In this document: one piece after another, positions 1 through 9,575 of the stretch
Layout: each line of letters opens with the position of its first letter
Position numbering within the stretch: position 1 is the stretch's first letter
Translations under genes and position numbers: made by a program
Notes under the pieces: generated by a model
Told to the model about the DNA's origin: nothing
Databases searched by the model: none
The model's input: the letters and a program-made list of their open reading frames with translations, nothing else
DNA from: Sandarakinorhabdus glacialis
GTDB lineage: Bacteria > Pseudomonadota > Alphaproteobacteria > Sphingomonadales > Sphingomonadaceae
Direction of reading: 5' to 3'
Assembly (NCBI RefSeq): GCF_014643455.1
Contig: NZ_BMJM01000011.1
Span: forward strand, 28,405 to 92,404
DNA: 64,000 nt

Positions 1-1
1 G

Positions 2-409
2 TTGGCGGTAACAGGGGGTGCGGCGGTGGGGTTTGGCAGCGCCGTCGGCATGGCCAGATTGCTTGGGCTCGATTCGGTGCTGGCCCAGGCACTGTCGACA
101 AAGACGGTGACGGCGCCGTTTGTCGTGGCGATCATGACGGCGACCGGCGGGCCGATCGGGCTGGCGGCGGCGCTGTCGGTGCTGACCGGCGTCATCGGCG
201 CGCTGCTGGTGCCGTGGCTGTTCGATCGGCTGCGCATCGGCGACGAGAGCGCGCGGGCGCTGGGGCTGGGGGTGTCGTCGCACATCGTCGGCACCGAGTG
301 GCTGACCCGGCGCAACCCGCGCGCCGGCGGGCTGGCGGCGCTGGCGTTCGTGCTGACCGGCCTGCTGGCGGCGCTGGTGGTGCCGCTTATATGGGGCTCG
401 GTTGGCTGA
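2..409 (+). CDS. LrgB/CidB-family membrane protein, C-terminal part
   Basis: The reading frame is open from the window edge, so the start lies upstream. The 135 visible residues match the C-terminal half of LrgB: the stretch LSTKTVTAPFVVAIM near the N-terminal side corresponds to the conserved K-S/T-V-T-x-P segment, followed by several hydrophobic helices and the SHIVGTEW motif, equivalent to the family SH-x-x-GT motif. LrgB proteins work with a small LrgA partner in the inner membrane; they were described as holin/antiholin-like and are also linked to glycolate or pyruvate transport. An lrgA gene would be expected just upstream of the window. Function is inferred from family only. Confidence 0.85.
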   Translation: MAVTGGAAVGFGSAVGMARLLGLDSVLAQALSTKTVTAPFVVAIMTATGGPIGLAAALSVLTGVIGALLVPWLFDRLRIGDESARALGLGVSSHIVGTEWLTRRNPRAGGLAALAFVLTGLLAALVVPLIWGSVG

Positions 410-449
410 TCGCATGTGGTGAGCGTAGCTCATGGGGGCCGCTAGATGG

Positions 450-478
450 TTGACCCGCGGCGCATGACGGGGTAATGG
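450..478 (+). promoter_or_regulatory. predicted sigma70-type promoter of rpmB
   Basis: TTGACC at 450-455 and TAATGG at 473-478 are separated by 17 bases, a good match to the housekeeping promoter of alphaproteobacteria. It lies about 70 bases before the rpmB start codon and no other gene intervenes. Confidence 0.55.
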
Positions 479-549
479 CCCGCGCTTGCCGTTGGTCCGT
501 TGGATCGCCGGTTCAGATCAGCCGCCAGATATATCCAAGGACTTCAACC

Positions 550-876
550 ATGTCGCGCGTTTGCGAATTGACCGCCAAGGGTCGCCAGGTCGGGAACAAC
601 GTCTCCCACGCCAACAACAAGACCAAGCGCGTTTTCCTGCCCAACCTGCAGAACGTCACGCTGATTTCGGACACCCTCGGGCGTTCGGTCAAGCTGCGCG
701 TCTCGATGAACGGCCTGCGTTCGGTCGAACATGTCGGCGGGCTCGACAATTGGCTCGTGAAGACCAAGGCGGTCAAGCTCAGCGACCGCGCTCTCAAGCT
801 CAAGCGTGAAATTGTCAAGAAGCAGGCCGCACTGGCCCTGACAGCGCCCGAAGCTGTCGCCGAGGCGACTGCCTGA
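550..876 (+). CDS. rpmB: 50S ribosomal protein L28
   Basis: Protein of 108 residues of the large ribosomal subunit. It begins [20 protein letters not shown], which is the standard L28 opening, followed by the [14 protein letters not shown] and [15 protein letters not shown] segments. Longer in-frame starts exist upstream, but this ATG matches the family start and has an AAGGA ribosome binding site about ten bases before it. It carries a short Ala/Glu-rich tail after the conserved core, as usual in alphaproteobacteria. It has its own promoter (450-478) and terminator (901-926), so it is probably transcribed alone. Confidence 0.98.
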   Translation: MSRVCELTAKGRQVGNNVSHANNKTKRVFLPNLQNVTLISDTLGRSVKLRVSMNGLRSVEHVGGLDNWLVKTKAVKLSDRALKLKREIVKKQAALALTAPEAVAEATA

Positions 877-900
877 GCTTCCGGCTCACCCGATTTGATA

Positions 901-926
901 ACGGCCCGGTAATCCCGGGCCGTTTT
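901..926 (+). terminator. rho-independent terminator of rpmB
   Basis: Perfect nine-base stem ACGGCCCGG / CCGGGCCGT around a five-base loop (TAATC), followed by a short T run, 25 bases after the rpmB stop codon. Confidence 0.85.
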
Positions 927-940
927 CATATCCGGGCGAG

Positions 941-1552
941 ATGATGGAGCGGCCGCCGATCATCGTGCGCGCCGCCACCGATACCGATCGCGCCGCGACC
1001 GCGAGCGTGCTGGCACAGGCGTTCATCGACGATCCGGCGATGGCGTATCTGTTTCGCAGCGCGGCCGGGCGCGACAACCGCCTCGCCAGATTCTTCGCCC
1101 TGATGAGTGACGTCGATGCCGAGGCTTCGAACTGGTCGCTGGCGCTCGAGGACGGCGTCCCGGTCGCGGCGGCGACATGGCGGGCGCCGGGATCGTGGGC
1201 GACGCCGGCATCGGCGATGCTGCGCTTCCTGCCCCGGTTGGTCAGCGTGTTCGGCACGGCGCTACCGCGCGCGTTGACGCTGCAATCGGTCCTCGAAACG
1301 CATCATCCGACCGCGCCGCACTGGTATCTCCAATATGCCGGCTGCGTTCCCGCCCAGCAGGGCAAGGGTTACGGCGGCGCCGCGATTCGCGATCGGCTGG
1401 CGCAGTGCGATGCCGAAGGGCTGCCTGCAGCACTCGAAACCGCGACCGAGTCGAACTTGGGCCTCTACCGGTCGCTCGGCTTCGTCATCACCGACAGCTT
1501 CCCGATCGGCAATACGCTGACCTTCTGGACGATGTGGCGCGAGCCTCGCTAA
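941..1552 (+). CDS. GNAT-family N-acetyltransferase
   Basis: Protein of 203 residues, the usual size for a single GNAT domain. The acetyl-CoA binding signature QQGKGYGG (residues about 139-146; Q/R-x-x-G-x-G/A) is clear and is preceded by the strand WYLQYAGCVP, typical of the beta4-alpha3 pyrophosphate-binding region. The C-terminal part contains NLGLYRSLGF, the usual N-x-x-x-Y-x-x-x-GF motif. The substrate cannot be told from sequence. Two ATG codons lie in tandem at the start; either could be used. It starts just after the rpmB terminator and ends facing the phytase-like gene. Confidence 0.9.
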   Translation: MMERPPIIVRAATDTDRAATASVLAQAFIDDPAMAYLFRSAAGRDNRLARFFALMSDVDAEASNWSLALEDGVPVAAATWRAPGSWATPASAMLRFLPRLVSVFGTALPRALTLQSVLETHHPTAPHWYLQYAGCVPAQQGKGYGGAAIRDRLAQCDAEGLPAALETATESNLGLYRSLGFVITDSFPIGNTLTFWTMWREPR

Positions 1553-1636
1553 ACGCCAGCCTGTCCTACACGCGGCATTTCGGCTAAGGAACCATCGGAC
1601 CGAGCCACCCGCAAACGCGACGGACCAGCGGCCCCG

Positions 1637-1674
1637 ACAAAAGCTGCGAAAGCGGAAAATGCGGAAAATGTTAA
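1637..1674 (-). repeat. AT-rich intergenic repeat D, copy 1
   Basis: On the minus strand this reads TTAACATTTTCCGCATTTTC followed by CGCTTTCG and a T-rich end. Two near-identical copies lie at 16693-16730 and 32174-32212. It sits between the 3' ends of two convergent genes. Confidence 0.8.
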
Positions 1675-1693
1675 TGGTTGTGACCGTGCCCGC

Positions 1694-2719
1694 TCAGGGT
1701 GTTTCGAGCTCGAACTTCATCAGGATCGTGCGCTGTATGCTATTGAGATTATTGTCACTTATGACATAGAGGAAAGTCCGCCCGCCGATCTTGCGAACCG
1801 CCAGGCCCTCCATATTGTCGAGCGTCACTGGAGGCTGCCATTGCGCCAGGATCTTCGCAGGTAATGTCGCGGGCGGCGTGCCCGAAAACAGCGGCGCAAG
1901 ATCGACAAGGGTGACAGCCGCACCCTGTCCCATCATCACGGTAAACCGCCGGTGGAGGACAAGGATACGATGGTCATCCAAGGCAATCGCATCGGTCGGG
2001 CTATGGCCGTCGACACCTTCGACGCCGATCTCGAAGGTTTTGCCGTCCCTGGTAACCAGAGCCGTGATCGCCCCATCATCGCGGCGGGCCGATTCGGACA
2101 TGACGATCCGCGTGCCGCCGGGCAGCACCGCCATGGCCTCGCCGCCGCCGTTGAGCGTCCAGCCGGTCATCGCCGTCAGGCGTTCGGTGCGCTGCGGCGA
2201 CTGGCCCAATGTCGCCGGACGCGCCGGGTCGATGCCGGCGAAATGCACGAGCCGGTGGTCCTGTTCATAGACGATCGTCGCAGTGCCGGTGGCGGGGTCC
2301 CATTCGAGCGCCTCGGCGTCGCCGGCGGCCTTGGTCGGCGCCGGCTTGCCATCGGCTCCGAGGATCGGCACCAGCACGGCGTTGGCGATGCCGGTCAGGC
2401 GATTGCGGTTCTCGGTGGTGGCAAAGGCGAGCCAATTGCCGGTGTCGGTGACCGCCAGCATGGTGTTGCCGGGGCCGCTCCGTAGCCCCGAGATGCCGCC
2501 GAACAGCGGGTCCGACGAGCGTATTTGCACGGCACCGAGGAATTTCAGCGCGCCGATGCTGCTGAGCGCGGGATCGCCCCGATCGAGCGGCAGGATCGTC
2601 GTCGAGACCGGCACGGCGCCGAGGGGCACGACGACGGCGGCCTCGGCGCGCAGCATCGACGCGCCGATGGCGAGTGCGGCGGTGAGTGTGACGGCAGCGG
2701 CGATACGGTCGAATTGCAT
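1694..2719 (-). CDS. secreted esterase-like protein of the phytase-like family
   Basis: Protein of 341 residues from the chosen ATG. The N-terminus ([20 protein letters not shown] then ..SMLRAEA) is a clear Sec signal peptide with an AEA cleavage region, so the start is placed here and not at a longer upstream in-frame codon. The body has the features of the 'esterase-like activity of phytase' family (PF13449 type): [41 protein letters not shown] and a final LYVISDNN, i.e. beta-propeller blades with acidic metal-ligand residues. It is probably periplasmic. The true substrate is not known; family proteins act on phosphoesters or are of unknown activity. Divergent from recQ with a 48-base gap. 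Confidence 0.82.
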   Translation of the reverse strand: MQFDRIAAAVTLTAALAIGASMLRAEAAVVVPLGAVPVSTTILPLDRGDPALSSIGALKFLGAVQIRSSDPLFGGISGLRSGPGNTMLAVTDTGNWLAFATTENRNRLTGIANAVLVPILGADGKPAPTKAAGDAEALEWDPATGTATIVYEQDHRLVHFAGIDPARPATLGQSPQRTERLTAMTGWTLNGGGEAMAVLPGGTRIVMSESARRDDGAITALVTRDGKTFEIGVEGVDGHSPTDAIALDDHRILVLHRRFTVMMGQGAAVTLVDLAPLFSGTPPATLPAKILAQWQPPVTLDNMEGLAVRKIGGRTFLYVISDNNLNSIQRTILMKFELETP

Positions 2720-2767
2720 GAGACGGCCATAGCAGCGGACCTGTGTAACCGCTATCGCTGCCGGCAG

Positions 2768-4558
2768 ATGCTTGCCGCCACCACTCCCCATGATGTTTTG
2801 CGTTCGGTTTTCGGCTTTCCCGCCTTTCGCGGGCAGCAGGAAGGAATCATCGCCGATGTCAGCGCCGGGCGCGACGTGCTGGCGATCATGCCGACGGGTT
2901 CGGGCAAGTCCTTGTGTTACCAGATCCCGGCGCTGGTGCGACCGGGCTGCGGGCTGGTCATCTCGCCGCTGATTGCGCTGATGCAGGACCAGGTGCGGGC
3001 GATGCGGGCGTTCGGGGTTCGGGCCGGGGCGCTCAACAGCCAGTCGGACGATGCCGATGCGGTGATCCGCGCGCTGCGGGATGGCGAGCTCGATTTACTG
3101 TACGTGGCGCCCGAACGCGCCGCGATGGAGGGTTTCCGGGCCTTGGTGGCCCGCGCCGAGATCGCGCTGGTGGCCATCGACGAAGCCCATTGCGTCAGCC
3201 AATGGGGCCATGATTTCCGCCCCGAATATCGCCAGCTGAAATCGCTGTGCGATGCCTTGCCGGGGGTGCCGCGCGTGGCATTGACCGCGACCGCCGATGT
3301 CGCGACCCGCGCCGACATATTGCAGCAGCTGGGCATCGCGCCCGACCGGATGGTGGTGGCGGGATTCGACCGGCCCAACATCCGCTACGAGGTCGCTGCC
3401 AAGCACGACAGCCACCGCCAGCTGAGCCAGTTCATCGCCTCGCAAGCGGGGCGGCCGGGGATCGTCTATGCCCCCACCCGCGCCGTGACCGACCAAGTTG
3501 CGGGCTGGCTGGTCAAGGACGGCGTCAACGCGCGGGCCTATCACGCCGGGCTCGACGGGTCGGTGCGGGCGCGCAACCAGGCCGAATTCGTCTCGAGCGA
3601 AGACATGGTGATGGTCGCGACGATTGCCTTCGGCATGGGTATCGACAAGCCCGACGTGCGTTTCGTCGCGCATATCGGCCTGCCGAAATCGATCGAATCC
3701 TATTACCAGGAAACCGGCCGCGCCGGCCGCGACGGCGATCCGGCGGTGGCGCATCTGTTGTGGGGGGCGGAGGACATCGCCCGGCAGCGGCAGTTCATCT
3801 CGCAAAGCGACGCCGGGGAGCAGCGCAAGGCCGAGGAGACGCGGCGGCTGAACGCGCTGATCGCCTTCCTCGAAACCGGCGGCTGCCGGCGGATACCCCT
3901 ATTGGAATATTTCGGCGAGCCGCGCCCGGCGCCGTGCGGTAACTGCGACAATTGCATCAACCCGCCGGCGTTGCAGGATGCGACCGAAGCCGCGCGCAAG
4001 CTGTTGTCGGCGGCGTATCGTACCGGGCAGCGCTTCGGCGTCGGGCATCTGATCGACGTGCTGATGGGCAAGCCGGCGGAGAAGGTCACCAAGTTCGGCC
4101 ACGACCAGCTGTCGGTCTATGGCATCGGCACCGAATTGAGCGGCGAGGGCTGGAAAAGCCTGGCGCGGCAGCTGGAGGCGAGCGAGGCGCTGGTGCGCGA
4201 TGGCGAGTTCGGCGGGCTCATGCTCGGGCCGTCGGCGCGGGCGATCCTGAAGGGCGAAGTCCCCGTCAGCCTGAAAGTGGTGACGGAGCGGCCAAAGCGG
4301 CTGCGGGGGACGACAGCGACGACGGCGGCGGTCGATGTGGGCGACTTGCCGCTGTTCGAGGCGCTGCGCGTGGTGCGCCGCGAGCTGGCGGCGGCGGCGA
4401 GCCTGCCGCCTTATGTGATCTTCCACGATTCGACGCTGCGGGCGATGGCGTCGACGCGGCCGCGGACGATGGCCGAGATGGGGCGGATACCGGGGGTAGG
4501 CGCGCGCAAGCTCGATGCGTATGGCGAGGCGTTTCTGCGGGCCATCACCCGCGCCTGA
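2768..4558 (+). CDS. recQ: ATP-dependent DNA helicase RecQ
   Basis: Protein of 596 residues (E. coli RecQ is about 610). Superfamily 2 helicase unwinding DNA 3' to 5' in recombination and fork repair. Walker A GSGKS at about residues 44-48, DEAH at about 138-141 within [19 protein letters not shown], helicase C-terminal motif ETGRAGRDG, then the RecQ zinc module (CRR...CGNCDNC near residues 373-396), winged helix, and an HRDC domain at the C-terminus ending in [19 protein letters not shown]. The open frame extends upstream into the opposite gene; the ATG chosen gives the family start [21 protein letters not shown]. Confidence 0.97.
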   Translation: MLAATTPHDVLRSVFGFPAFRGQQEGIIADVSAGRDVLAIMPTGSGKSLCYQIPALVRPGCGLVISPLIALMQDQVRAMRAFGVRAGALNSQSDDADAVIRALRDGELDLLYVAPERAAMEGFRALVARAEIALVAIDEAHCVSQWGHDFRPEYRQLKSLCDALPGVPRVALTATADVATRADILQQLGIAPDRMVVAGFDRPNIRYEVAAKHDSHRQLSQFIASQAGRPGIVYAPTRAVTDQVAGWLVKDGVNARAYHAGLDGSVRARNQAEFVSSEDMVMVATIAFGMGIDKPDVRFVAHIGLPKSIESYYQETGRAGRDGDPAVAHLLWGAEDIARQRQFISQSDAGEQRKAEETRRLNALIAFLETGGCRRIPLLEYFGEPRPAPCGNCDNCINPPALQDATEAARKLLSAAYRTGQRFGVGHLIDVLMGKPAEKVTKFGHDQLSVYGIGTELSGEGWKSLARQLEASEALVRDGEFGGLMLGPSARAILKGEVPVSLKVVTERPKRLRGTTATTAAVDVGDLPLFEALRVVRRELAAAASLPPYVIFHDSTLRAMASTRPRTMAEMGRIPGVGARKLDAYGEAFLRAITRA

Positions 4559-4582
4559 TCGGCAGGCGCGGGTGGGAAGGGT

Positions 4583-5440
4583 TTAGTAGCCGCAGCGCTG
4601 GTTGCGCTCGATGGCGGTGCCGGTAACCGCGCCGAGGCCGGCACCGACGATGGTGCCGAGGCCGCCATCATAGGGACCGGCGACGCCGTTGCCGATGATG
4701 CCGCCGGCGATGGCACCGAGGACAGCGCCGGCGCCCAGTGACTGGCAGTTGCCGTAATAGCGGCCGTTATAGCCGCCGTCGTTATAGCCGCCGCCGACAT
4801 ATACGGGGCCGCCGTATGCAACCTGGCCGTAGCCGACCTGACCGCCATAGACCGGTGGGTAGTAGCCGCCGCCATAGCCGCCGGGGTAGTAGCCGCCGCC
4901 GCCGTAATAGCCGCCCTGGTTGGCGTAATAACCGGGGACAGGATAATAGGCCGGGCGGTAGCGAACGACCGGGCGACCATAATAGCCGTTGCCGACATAG
5001 CCGGGACGGCCATAGCCGTAGCCGGGACGGCCATAACCGTAGCCGGGACCGCCATGGCCGTAGCCGGAGCGATTGTTGTAATAGCCGCCGTTGTAGCCGG
5101 GACGGTTGATGTTGTAGCCGGCGCGGTTGTAGGCATAGCCGGGCTGGCCATAGCCGTGGTTGCCGCGATTGTAGTTGACGTTGCGGTTGTCGTTGCCGCG
5201 ATAGCTGTCCTCGCCTTGATAGCCTTGATTACGGTTGCTTTGGACCTGGTAACCCTGGCGCTGGTTGTCACGCCCCTGGTTGCCGTTGTAGCCGCCGCGA
5301 TTGCCGTCGTTGCCCGATCGGCCGCCGCCCTGGTTCGAATAGCCTGGGCGACCGTTATTGCCGCTATTGCCACGATCCTGCGCCAGTACCGGTGCGGCAA
5401 GCGTTGCCGCCAGGGTGAAGGCGACGACCAAATTCCTCAT
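4583..5440 (-). CDS. secreted Gly/Tyr/Asn-rich protein with C-terminal glycine zipper
   Basis: Protein of 285 residues. Signal peptide MRNLVVAFTLAATLAAPVLAQ decides the start. Residues about 25-230 are low-complexity and made of G, Y, N, P and R, with repeats such as PGYGYGR and YYNNRSGYGHG. The last 60 residues (LGAGAVLGAIAGGIIGNGVAG ... VGAGLGAVTGTAIERNQRCGY, given here as two pieces) are a glycine-zipper two-helix segment like that in Rick_17kDa/OmpA-anchored proteins, which inserts in or lies against the outer membrane. It ends 24 bases from recQ and is divergent from another glycine-zipper gene at 5603. Function not known; a surface or envelope-stability role is a guess. Confidence 0.85.
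   Translation of the reverse strand: MRNLVVAFTLAATLAAPVLAQDRGNSGNNGRPGYSNQGGGRSGNDGNRGGYNGNQGRDNQRQGYQVQSNRNQGYQGEDSYRGNDNRNVNYNRGNHGYGQPGYAYNRAGYNINRPGYNGGYYNNRSGYGHGGPGYGYGRPGYGYGRPGYVGNGYYGRPVVRYRPAYYPVPGYYANQGGYYGGGGYYPGGYGGGYYPPVYGGQVGYGQVAYGGPVYVGGGYNDGGYNGRYYGNCQSLGAGAVLGAIAGGIIGNGVAGPYDGGLGTIVGAGLGAVTGTAIERNQRCGY
5001..5063. repeat. three tandem 21-bp units inside the Gly/Tyr-rich gene
   Basis: Units at 5001-5021, 5022-5042 and 5043-5063 differ by one to three bases and encode PGYGYGR-like heptads. Similar but more diverged units continue on both sides. Confidence 0.85.
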
Positions 5441-5602
5441 GTGCCAAACTCCAAAGTCCGGGAAACCTGTTCGGATCCAGATCGGGGCAACTTGCCTGTC
5501 TCGCCTTAGTCGGCTTGCGGCGGTGAACATTTTGTGAATTCGTTCGTTAGCAAAGGTTAAGCATGGCTGTGCGAGGATGTGCCGTCAAACAAGGAGGACA
5601 AG

Positions 5603-5887
5603 ATGCGTCTGATTCCCACGATCATCATTGCAGCGCTGGCGGCAGGCGTTCCGGCTTTGCCGGCGGTCGCGAAGACCAAGTACGAATATAATGGCCGGAC
5701 GTATAACAGCCTGTCGGCGTGCCGGGCCGAGAAGAAGCGCGCGCAGCAGCGTGGTACTGTCGTCGGCGCGATCGCTGCGGGCGCTGGTGCGGCGCTGCTC
5801 GGCGGCAATCTCGGCGAAAGCGCGCTGATCGCCGGTGGTGGCGCAGTGGTTGGCAACCAGCTCGGGAAGAACAGCAAGAAGTGCTGA
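5603..5887 (+). CDS. small glycine-zipper envelope protein
   Basis: Protein of 94 residues. It starts with a signal peptide (MRLIPTIIIAALAAGVPALP then AVAK); the ATG has a strong AAGGAGG at 5591-5597, which favours it over an ATG 24 bases upstream. After KYEYNGRTYNSLSACRAEKK comes a glycine zipper (VVGAIAAGAGAALLGGNLG and ALIAGGGAVVGNQLGK), the pattern of 17-kDa-antigen-like proteins. Two cysteines (one central, one as the last residue) could form a disulfide. No lipobox is visible. It is divergent from the larger glycine-zipper gene, so the two may share a control region at 5441-5602. Confidence 0.85.
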   Translation: MRLIPTIIIAALAAGVPALPAVAKTKYEYNGRTYNSLSACRAEKKRAQQRGTVVGAIAAGAGAALLGGNLGESALIAGGGAVVGNQLGKNSKKC

Positions 5888-5899
5888 CCTGATGCCTCG

Positions 5900-5926
5900 A
5901 TCCCGCGGCGACGATCGTCGCGGGAT
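5900..5926 (+). terminator. GC-rich hairpin after glycine-zipper gene
   Basis: ATCCCGCG (5900-5907) and CGCGGGAT (5919-5926) form an eight-base stem 12 bases after the stop codon. No T run follows, so it is only a possible terminator. Confidence 0.4.
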
Positions 5927-5951
5927 TCATCGCCGTCAATTGTTCTGCGGG

Positions 5952-6012
5952 GCTTTCACCCCCAGGTCCGCGAAGGCGCGGCTCTCGCCTCCCCTCTCGA
6001 GGGGGAGGACAA
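5952..6012 (+). repeat. intergenic repeat B, copy 1 (diverged)
   Basis: Contains CTCTCGCCTCCCC-TCTCGA-GGGGGAGGACAA, the same hairpin as at 30663-30726 and 53535-53597. It touches the 3' end of cobT. Confidence 0.7.
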
Positions 6013-6014
6013 AG

Positions 6015-7859
6015 TCATTTCCTGGCGCGGGGGTTCGTTTCGAACAAATTGGCGAGCTGGTCGATGATCGTGCCGCCGAGCTGTTCGGCGTCCATGATGG
6101 TCACCGCCTTGGCGTAGTAGCGGGTGACGTCATGGCCGATGCCGATGGCGATAAGCTCGACCGGCGAGCGGGTTTCGATGTGCTTGATGACTTGGCGCAG
6201 ATGGCGTTCCAGATAATTGCCGGTGTTGACGCTGAGGGTTGAATCGTCGACCGGCGCGCCGTCGGAAATCACCATCAGGATACGGCGGTCCTCGCGGCGG
6301 GCGAGCAGGCGGTCGTGCGCCCAGAGCAGCGCCTCGCCGTCGATGTTTTCCTTGAGCAGGCCTTCGCGCATCATCAGGCCGAGGTTCTTGCGGGCGCGGC
6401 GCCACGGGGCGTCGGCCTGTTTGTAGATGATGTGGCGCAGGTCGTTGAGGCGGCCGGGCTTGGCGGGGCGACCATCGGCGAGCCATTTTTCGCGGGCCTG
6501 GCCGCCTTTCCAGGCGCGGGTGGTGAAGCCGAGGATCTCGGTCTTGACGGCGCAGCGCTCGAGGGTGCGGGCGAGGATGTCGGCGCAGATGGCAGCGATG
6601 CTGATCGGGCGACCGCGCATCGAGCCGCTGTTGTCGATGAGCAGGGTGACGACGGTGTCGCGAAACTCGGTGTCGCGCTCGACCTTGTAGCTCATCGAAT
6701 AGGACGGGTTGGTGACGATGCGGACGAGGCGCGCCGCATCGAGGATGCCCTCTTCCTGGTCGAAATCCCAGCTGCGGTTCTGCTGGGCCATCAACCGGCG
6801 TTGCAGCCGGTTGGCGAGCTTGGTTACCGCCGATTGCAGCGGAGTCAGCTGCTGGTCGAGATAGGCCCGCAGCCGCGTCAGTTCCTCGGCGTCGCAAAGC
6901 TCCTCGGCGCCGACGATCTCGTCATGCGCCCTGGTGTAGGCCTTGTAGTCGAATTCGGGCGGCAGGTCCGACATCGGCGTGTTGGGCCGCCACGGGGCCA
7001 TGCCCTCCTGGCCGTCCTCGCCCATCTCGGCTTCGGACACCATGTCGGTGTCCATCTCGGTCTCGCGGGTTTCGCTCGATTCGGAATCGTCCTGGGTTTC
7101 CTCCGACCGTGTCTCGGTCGACTGGTCCTGGCCGCCGGCGTCCTGTTCCTGCTCTTCGCCGTCCTCGCCGGGCTGGTCCTCCTCGGCATTGTCGTCGGTT
7201 TCGTCGGACTGTTCGGGCTCGGCGTCGGGGTCGGCGCCGAGGCCGAGGTCCGACAGGATGCGGCGCATGACCTGGGCGAAGGCGGCCTGATCGCCTTGCG
7301 CCGCGACAAGGTCGTCGAGGTGGTTGCCGGCGGCGGTTTCGACGCTGCCGCGGATGAGATCGATGGCGGTCTCGGCGATCCGGGGGACCGGCTGCCCGGT
7401 CAGTCGCTCGCGAACGAGGAGGCCGAGCGCCGTTGCCATTGGGACTTCATCGGCGCTGCGGGCCCGGACGATCGGGTCGGCGCGGATACGCATTTCGGTC
7501 ATGCGGTCGAGATTCTTGGCAACGCCTTCCATGTCGGCGGTGCCGATGGCTTCGACACGCGCCTGTTCTACGGCGTTCCAGATGTCGCGGGCGAGGCCGG
7601 CGTCGGGTTGGTCGACATTATGGATCTTGGCGTCGTGGTGGAGGCGGCGCAGCGCGAAGCTGTCGGCCCAGCCGCGAACTTCGGCGACTTGCTCGGCGGG
7701 AAGAGCGCGACCGGGTTGCGGGACGCGCGCCTGGTCGCCGAAGCACGATGGCTTGTCGGCGGTATAGGCAAGCTCGACGCCGGGGGCATGGCCGAGGGCG
7801 CGCAAAGTTGCGGCGACGGCGGCGCGAAAGTCTTCGATCGGGTTTTCGGGCTGGGGCAT
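6015..7859 (-). CDS. cobT: cobaltochelatase subunit CobT
   Basis: Protein of 614 residues, the normal length for CobT, the VWA-type partner of the AAA+ subunit CobS in aerobic cobalt chelation (CobNST) of cobalamin synthesis. It opens with [20 protein letters not shown]; a longer in-frame start would overlap cobS. The middle (about residues 215-275) is very acidic (Asp/Glu/Gln), as expected. The C-terminal von Willebrand A domain has the MIDAS motif [11 protein letters not shown] (DxSxS) near residue 406 and a later [12 protein letters not shown]. It follows cobS by ten bases in one operon. No cobN is in the window, so whether the chelatase is complete here is not known. Confidence 0.95.
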   Translation of the reverse strand: MPQPENPIEDFRAAVAATLRALGHAPGVELAYTADKPSCFGDQARVPQPGRALPAEQVAEVRGWADSFALRRLHHDAKIHNVDQPDAGLARDIWNAVEQARVEAIGTADMEGVAKNLDRMTEMRIRADPIVRARSADEVPMATALGLLVRERLTGQPVPRIAETAIDLIRGSVETAAGNHLDDLVAAQGDQAAFAQVMRRILSDLGLGADPDAEPEQSDETDDNAEEDQPGEDGEEQEQDAGGQDQSTETRSEETQDDSESSETRETEMDTDMVSEAEMGEDGQEGMAPWRPNTPMSDLPPEFDYKAYTRAHDEIVGAEELCDAEELTRLRAYLDQQLTPLQSAVTKLANRLQRRLMAQQNRSWDFDQEEGILDAARLVRIVTNPSYSMSYKVERDTEFRDTVVTLLIDNSGSMRGRPISIAAICADILARTLERCAVKTEILGFTTRAWKGGQAREKWLADGRPAKPGRLNDLRHIIYKQADAPWRRARKNLGLMMREGLLKENIDGEALLWAHDRLLARREDRRILMVISDGAPVDDSTLSVNTGNYLERHLRQVIKHIETRSPVELIAIGIGHDVTRYYAKAVTIMDAEQLGGTIIDQLANLFETNPRARK

Positions 7860-7869
7860 CGCGTTGGCG

Positions 7870-8859
7870 TTACTTCCGGCCTTTGACCGCGACCGATTCG
7901 GGGAGCTCTTCGCCGAACACGCGCTGGTAATATTCGGCGACGATGCCGCGTTCGGCTTCGTCGCACTTGTTGAGGAAGCTGAGGCGGAAAGCAAAACCGA
8001 TATTGTTGCTGAAGATGACGGCGTTTTGCGCCCAGGTGATGACCGTGCGCGGCGACATGACGGTGCTGATGTCGCCGCCCATGAAGCCGGCGCGGGTCAT
8101 GTCGGCGACCTTGACCATGTTGGCGACCTGCTTGCGGCCGAGATCGGTGTCGAACTCCTTGACCTTGGCGACGGTGATCGCGGTTTCGGTGTGGTGCGGC
8201 AGATAGTTCAGCGTGGTGACGATGTTCCAGCGGTCCATCTGGCCCTGGTTGATCTGCTGGGTGCCGTGATAAAGCCCGGTGGTATCGCCGAGGCCGACGG
8301 TATTAGCCGTAGCGAACAGGCGGAAATACGGGTTCGGGCGGATGACGCGGTTCTGGTCGAGCAGGGTCAGCTTGCCTTCGACTTCGAGGACGCGCTGGAT
8401 GACGAACATCACGTCGGGACGGCCGGCGTCGTATTCGTCGAAGACGAGCGCGGTCGGGGTCTGCAGTGCCCAGGGCAGCAGGCCTTCGCGGAATTCGGTG
8501 ATCTGCTGGCCATCGCGCAGGACGATGGCGTCCTTGCCGATGAGATCGATGCGGCTGATGTGGCTGTCGAGATTGATGCGCACACAGGGCCAGTTGAGGC
8601 GCGCGGCGACCTGTTCGATGTGAGTCGACTTGCCGGTGCCGTGATAGCCCTGGATCATGACGCGTCGGTTGAAAGTGAAGCCCGCTAGAATGGCGAGGGT
8701 GGTGTCCGGATCGAAGACGTAGCTGGGGTCGAGATCGGGGACGCGTTCGTCGGCCATCGAAAAAGCGGGAACGGCCATGTCGATATCGACGCCGAAGACT
8801 TCGCGGGCGTCGACGGTCGTATCCGGCGCCATCAGGGCCGTGATGTGGGAATCTGACAT
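7870..8859 (-). CDS. cobS: cobaltochelatase subunit CobS (AAA+ ATPase)
   Basis: Protein of 329 residues from the ATG at 8859 (a GTG four codons upstream is also possible). MoxR-like AAA+ ATPase that assembles with CobT to drive cobalt insertion by CobN. Walker [10 protein letters not shown] at about residues 71-79; Walker B region [11 protein letters not shown] at about 139-149; sensor motif [19 protein letters not shown]. The C-terminus [20 protein letters not shown] is typical of CobS. It lies between the J-domain gene and cobT on the same strand with gaps of about 17 and 10 bases, an order conserved in alphaproteobacteria. Confidence 0.96.
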   Translation of the reverse strand: MSDSHITALMAPDTTVDAREVFGVDIDMAVPAFSMADERVPDLDPSYVFDPDTTLAILAGFTFNRRVMIQGYHGTGKSTHIEQVAARLNWPCVRINLDSHISRIDLIGKDAIVLRDGQQITEFREGLLPWALQTPTALVFDEYDAGRPDVMFVIQRVLEVEGKLTLLDQNRVIRPNPYFRLFATANTVGLGDTTGLYHGTQQINQGQMDRWNIVTTLNYLPHHTETAITVAKVKEFDTDLGRKQVANMVKVADMTRAGFMGGDISTVMSPRTVITWAQNAVIFSNNIGFAFRLSFLNKCDEAERGIVAEYYQRVFGEELPESVAVKGRK

Positions 8860-8876
8860 TGCTGTAGCCACTGGTC

Positions 8877-9575
8877 TCAGGACTCCGATTTGAATGCGGA
8901 CGCGGATTTCAGGTGCGTATAGGCGTTGACGACCGCCTGCAACTTCCCTTCTTGCGCGCGGTCCCCCCCATTGCTGTCAGGGTGGTAACGCCTGACGAGG
9001 CGTTTATACGCGCGCCGGATGTCGATTGCCGTGGCGGTGTCGTCGAGACCGAGGGCACCAAGTGCTTGTGGATCGCCGAAGCCCGACCATTTGCGCACCG
9101 GCGGGCGGGGACGCGATTCGGTGGTGAACAGGTCATGGGCATCGCCGAAGGTGAAGGCTTCGCGGCCCCTGGGCGATGCGGCGCGTTCCCAGCCGGCGAG
9201 GGGGGATTGCGCCTCGTAGATCTCGTCGGGGCTGAGGCCGTCGAAGAAATTATAGCCGATGTTGAAGGCGCGGACATGTTCGAGGCACAGGAACTGCCAG
9301 CCGGCATCGGACCCCGGCGCACGGTTTGAGCGCGGCGCGCGGAATTCACCCGGGTTCGGGCAACCGACATGATCGCACGGCGCCTCGCGATCGAGGCGGC
9401 CGTGGAGGCGCTGCGTGCGGCGGGGAGGGTCGGTCGTGATCGGTCGGTCCTTGGCGGTGGGATGTGTTCGATATAGATGGGGCGCATAACGCGAAAGGGT
9501 CGATATGGGTGTTGTGGCGGGCGAAATCGAGACGCGGCTGCGTGCCGCACTGGCGCTGGATGCGCTCGAGATCAT
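8877..9575 (-). CDS. J-domain (DnaJ-like) protein of the bolA-cobS neighbourhood
   Basis: The C-terminal 70 residues are a J domain: [20 protein letters not shown] and [15 protein letters not shown], with the HPD motif that stimulates DnaK. The N-terminal part has [15 protein letters not shown] and [13 protein letters not shown], a CxxxxC...C-x-x-H layout seen in this alphaproteobacterial family and possibly metal binding. Conserved sequence begins near [13 protein letters not shown] (about 9395). No ATG, GTG or TTG lies in frame between there and an ATG at 9575, which would overlap the divergent bolA by 71 bases. The start is therefore uncertain: either this overlap or a rare start codon. 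Confidence 0.85.
   Translation of the reverse strand: MISSASSASAARSRVSISPATTPISTLSRYAPHLYRTHPTAKDRPITTDPPRRTQRLHGRLDREAPCDHVGCPNPGEFRAPRSNRAPGSDAGWQFLCLEHVRAFNIGYNFFDGLSPDEIYEAQSPLAGWERAASPRGREAFTFGDAHDLFTTESRPRPPVRKWSGFGDPQALGALGLDDTATAIDIRRAYKRLVRRYHPDSNGGDRAQEGKLQAVVNAYTHLKSASAFKSES

Noticed and set aside
5001..5063. CRISPR-like regular repeats
   Set aside because: Units are contiguous 21-base coding repeats without spacers and lie in a Gly/Tyr-rich gene; no cas genes are present.
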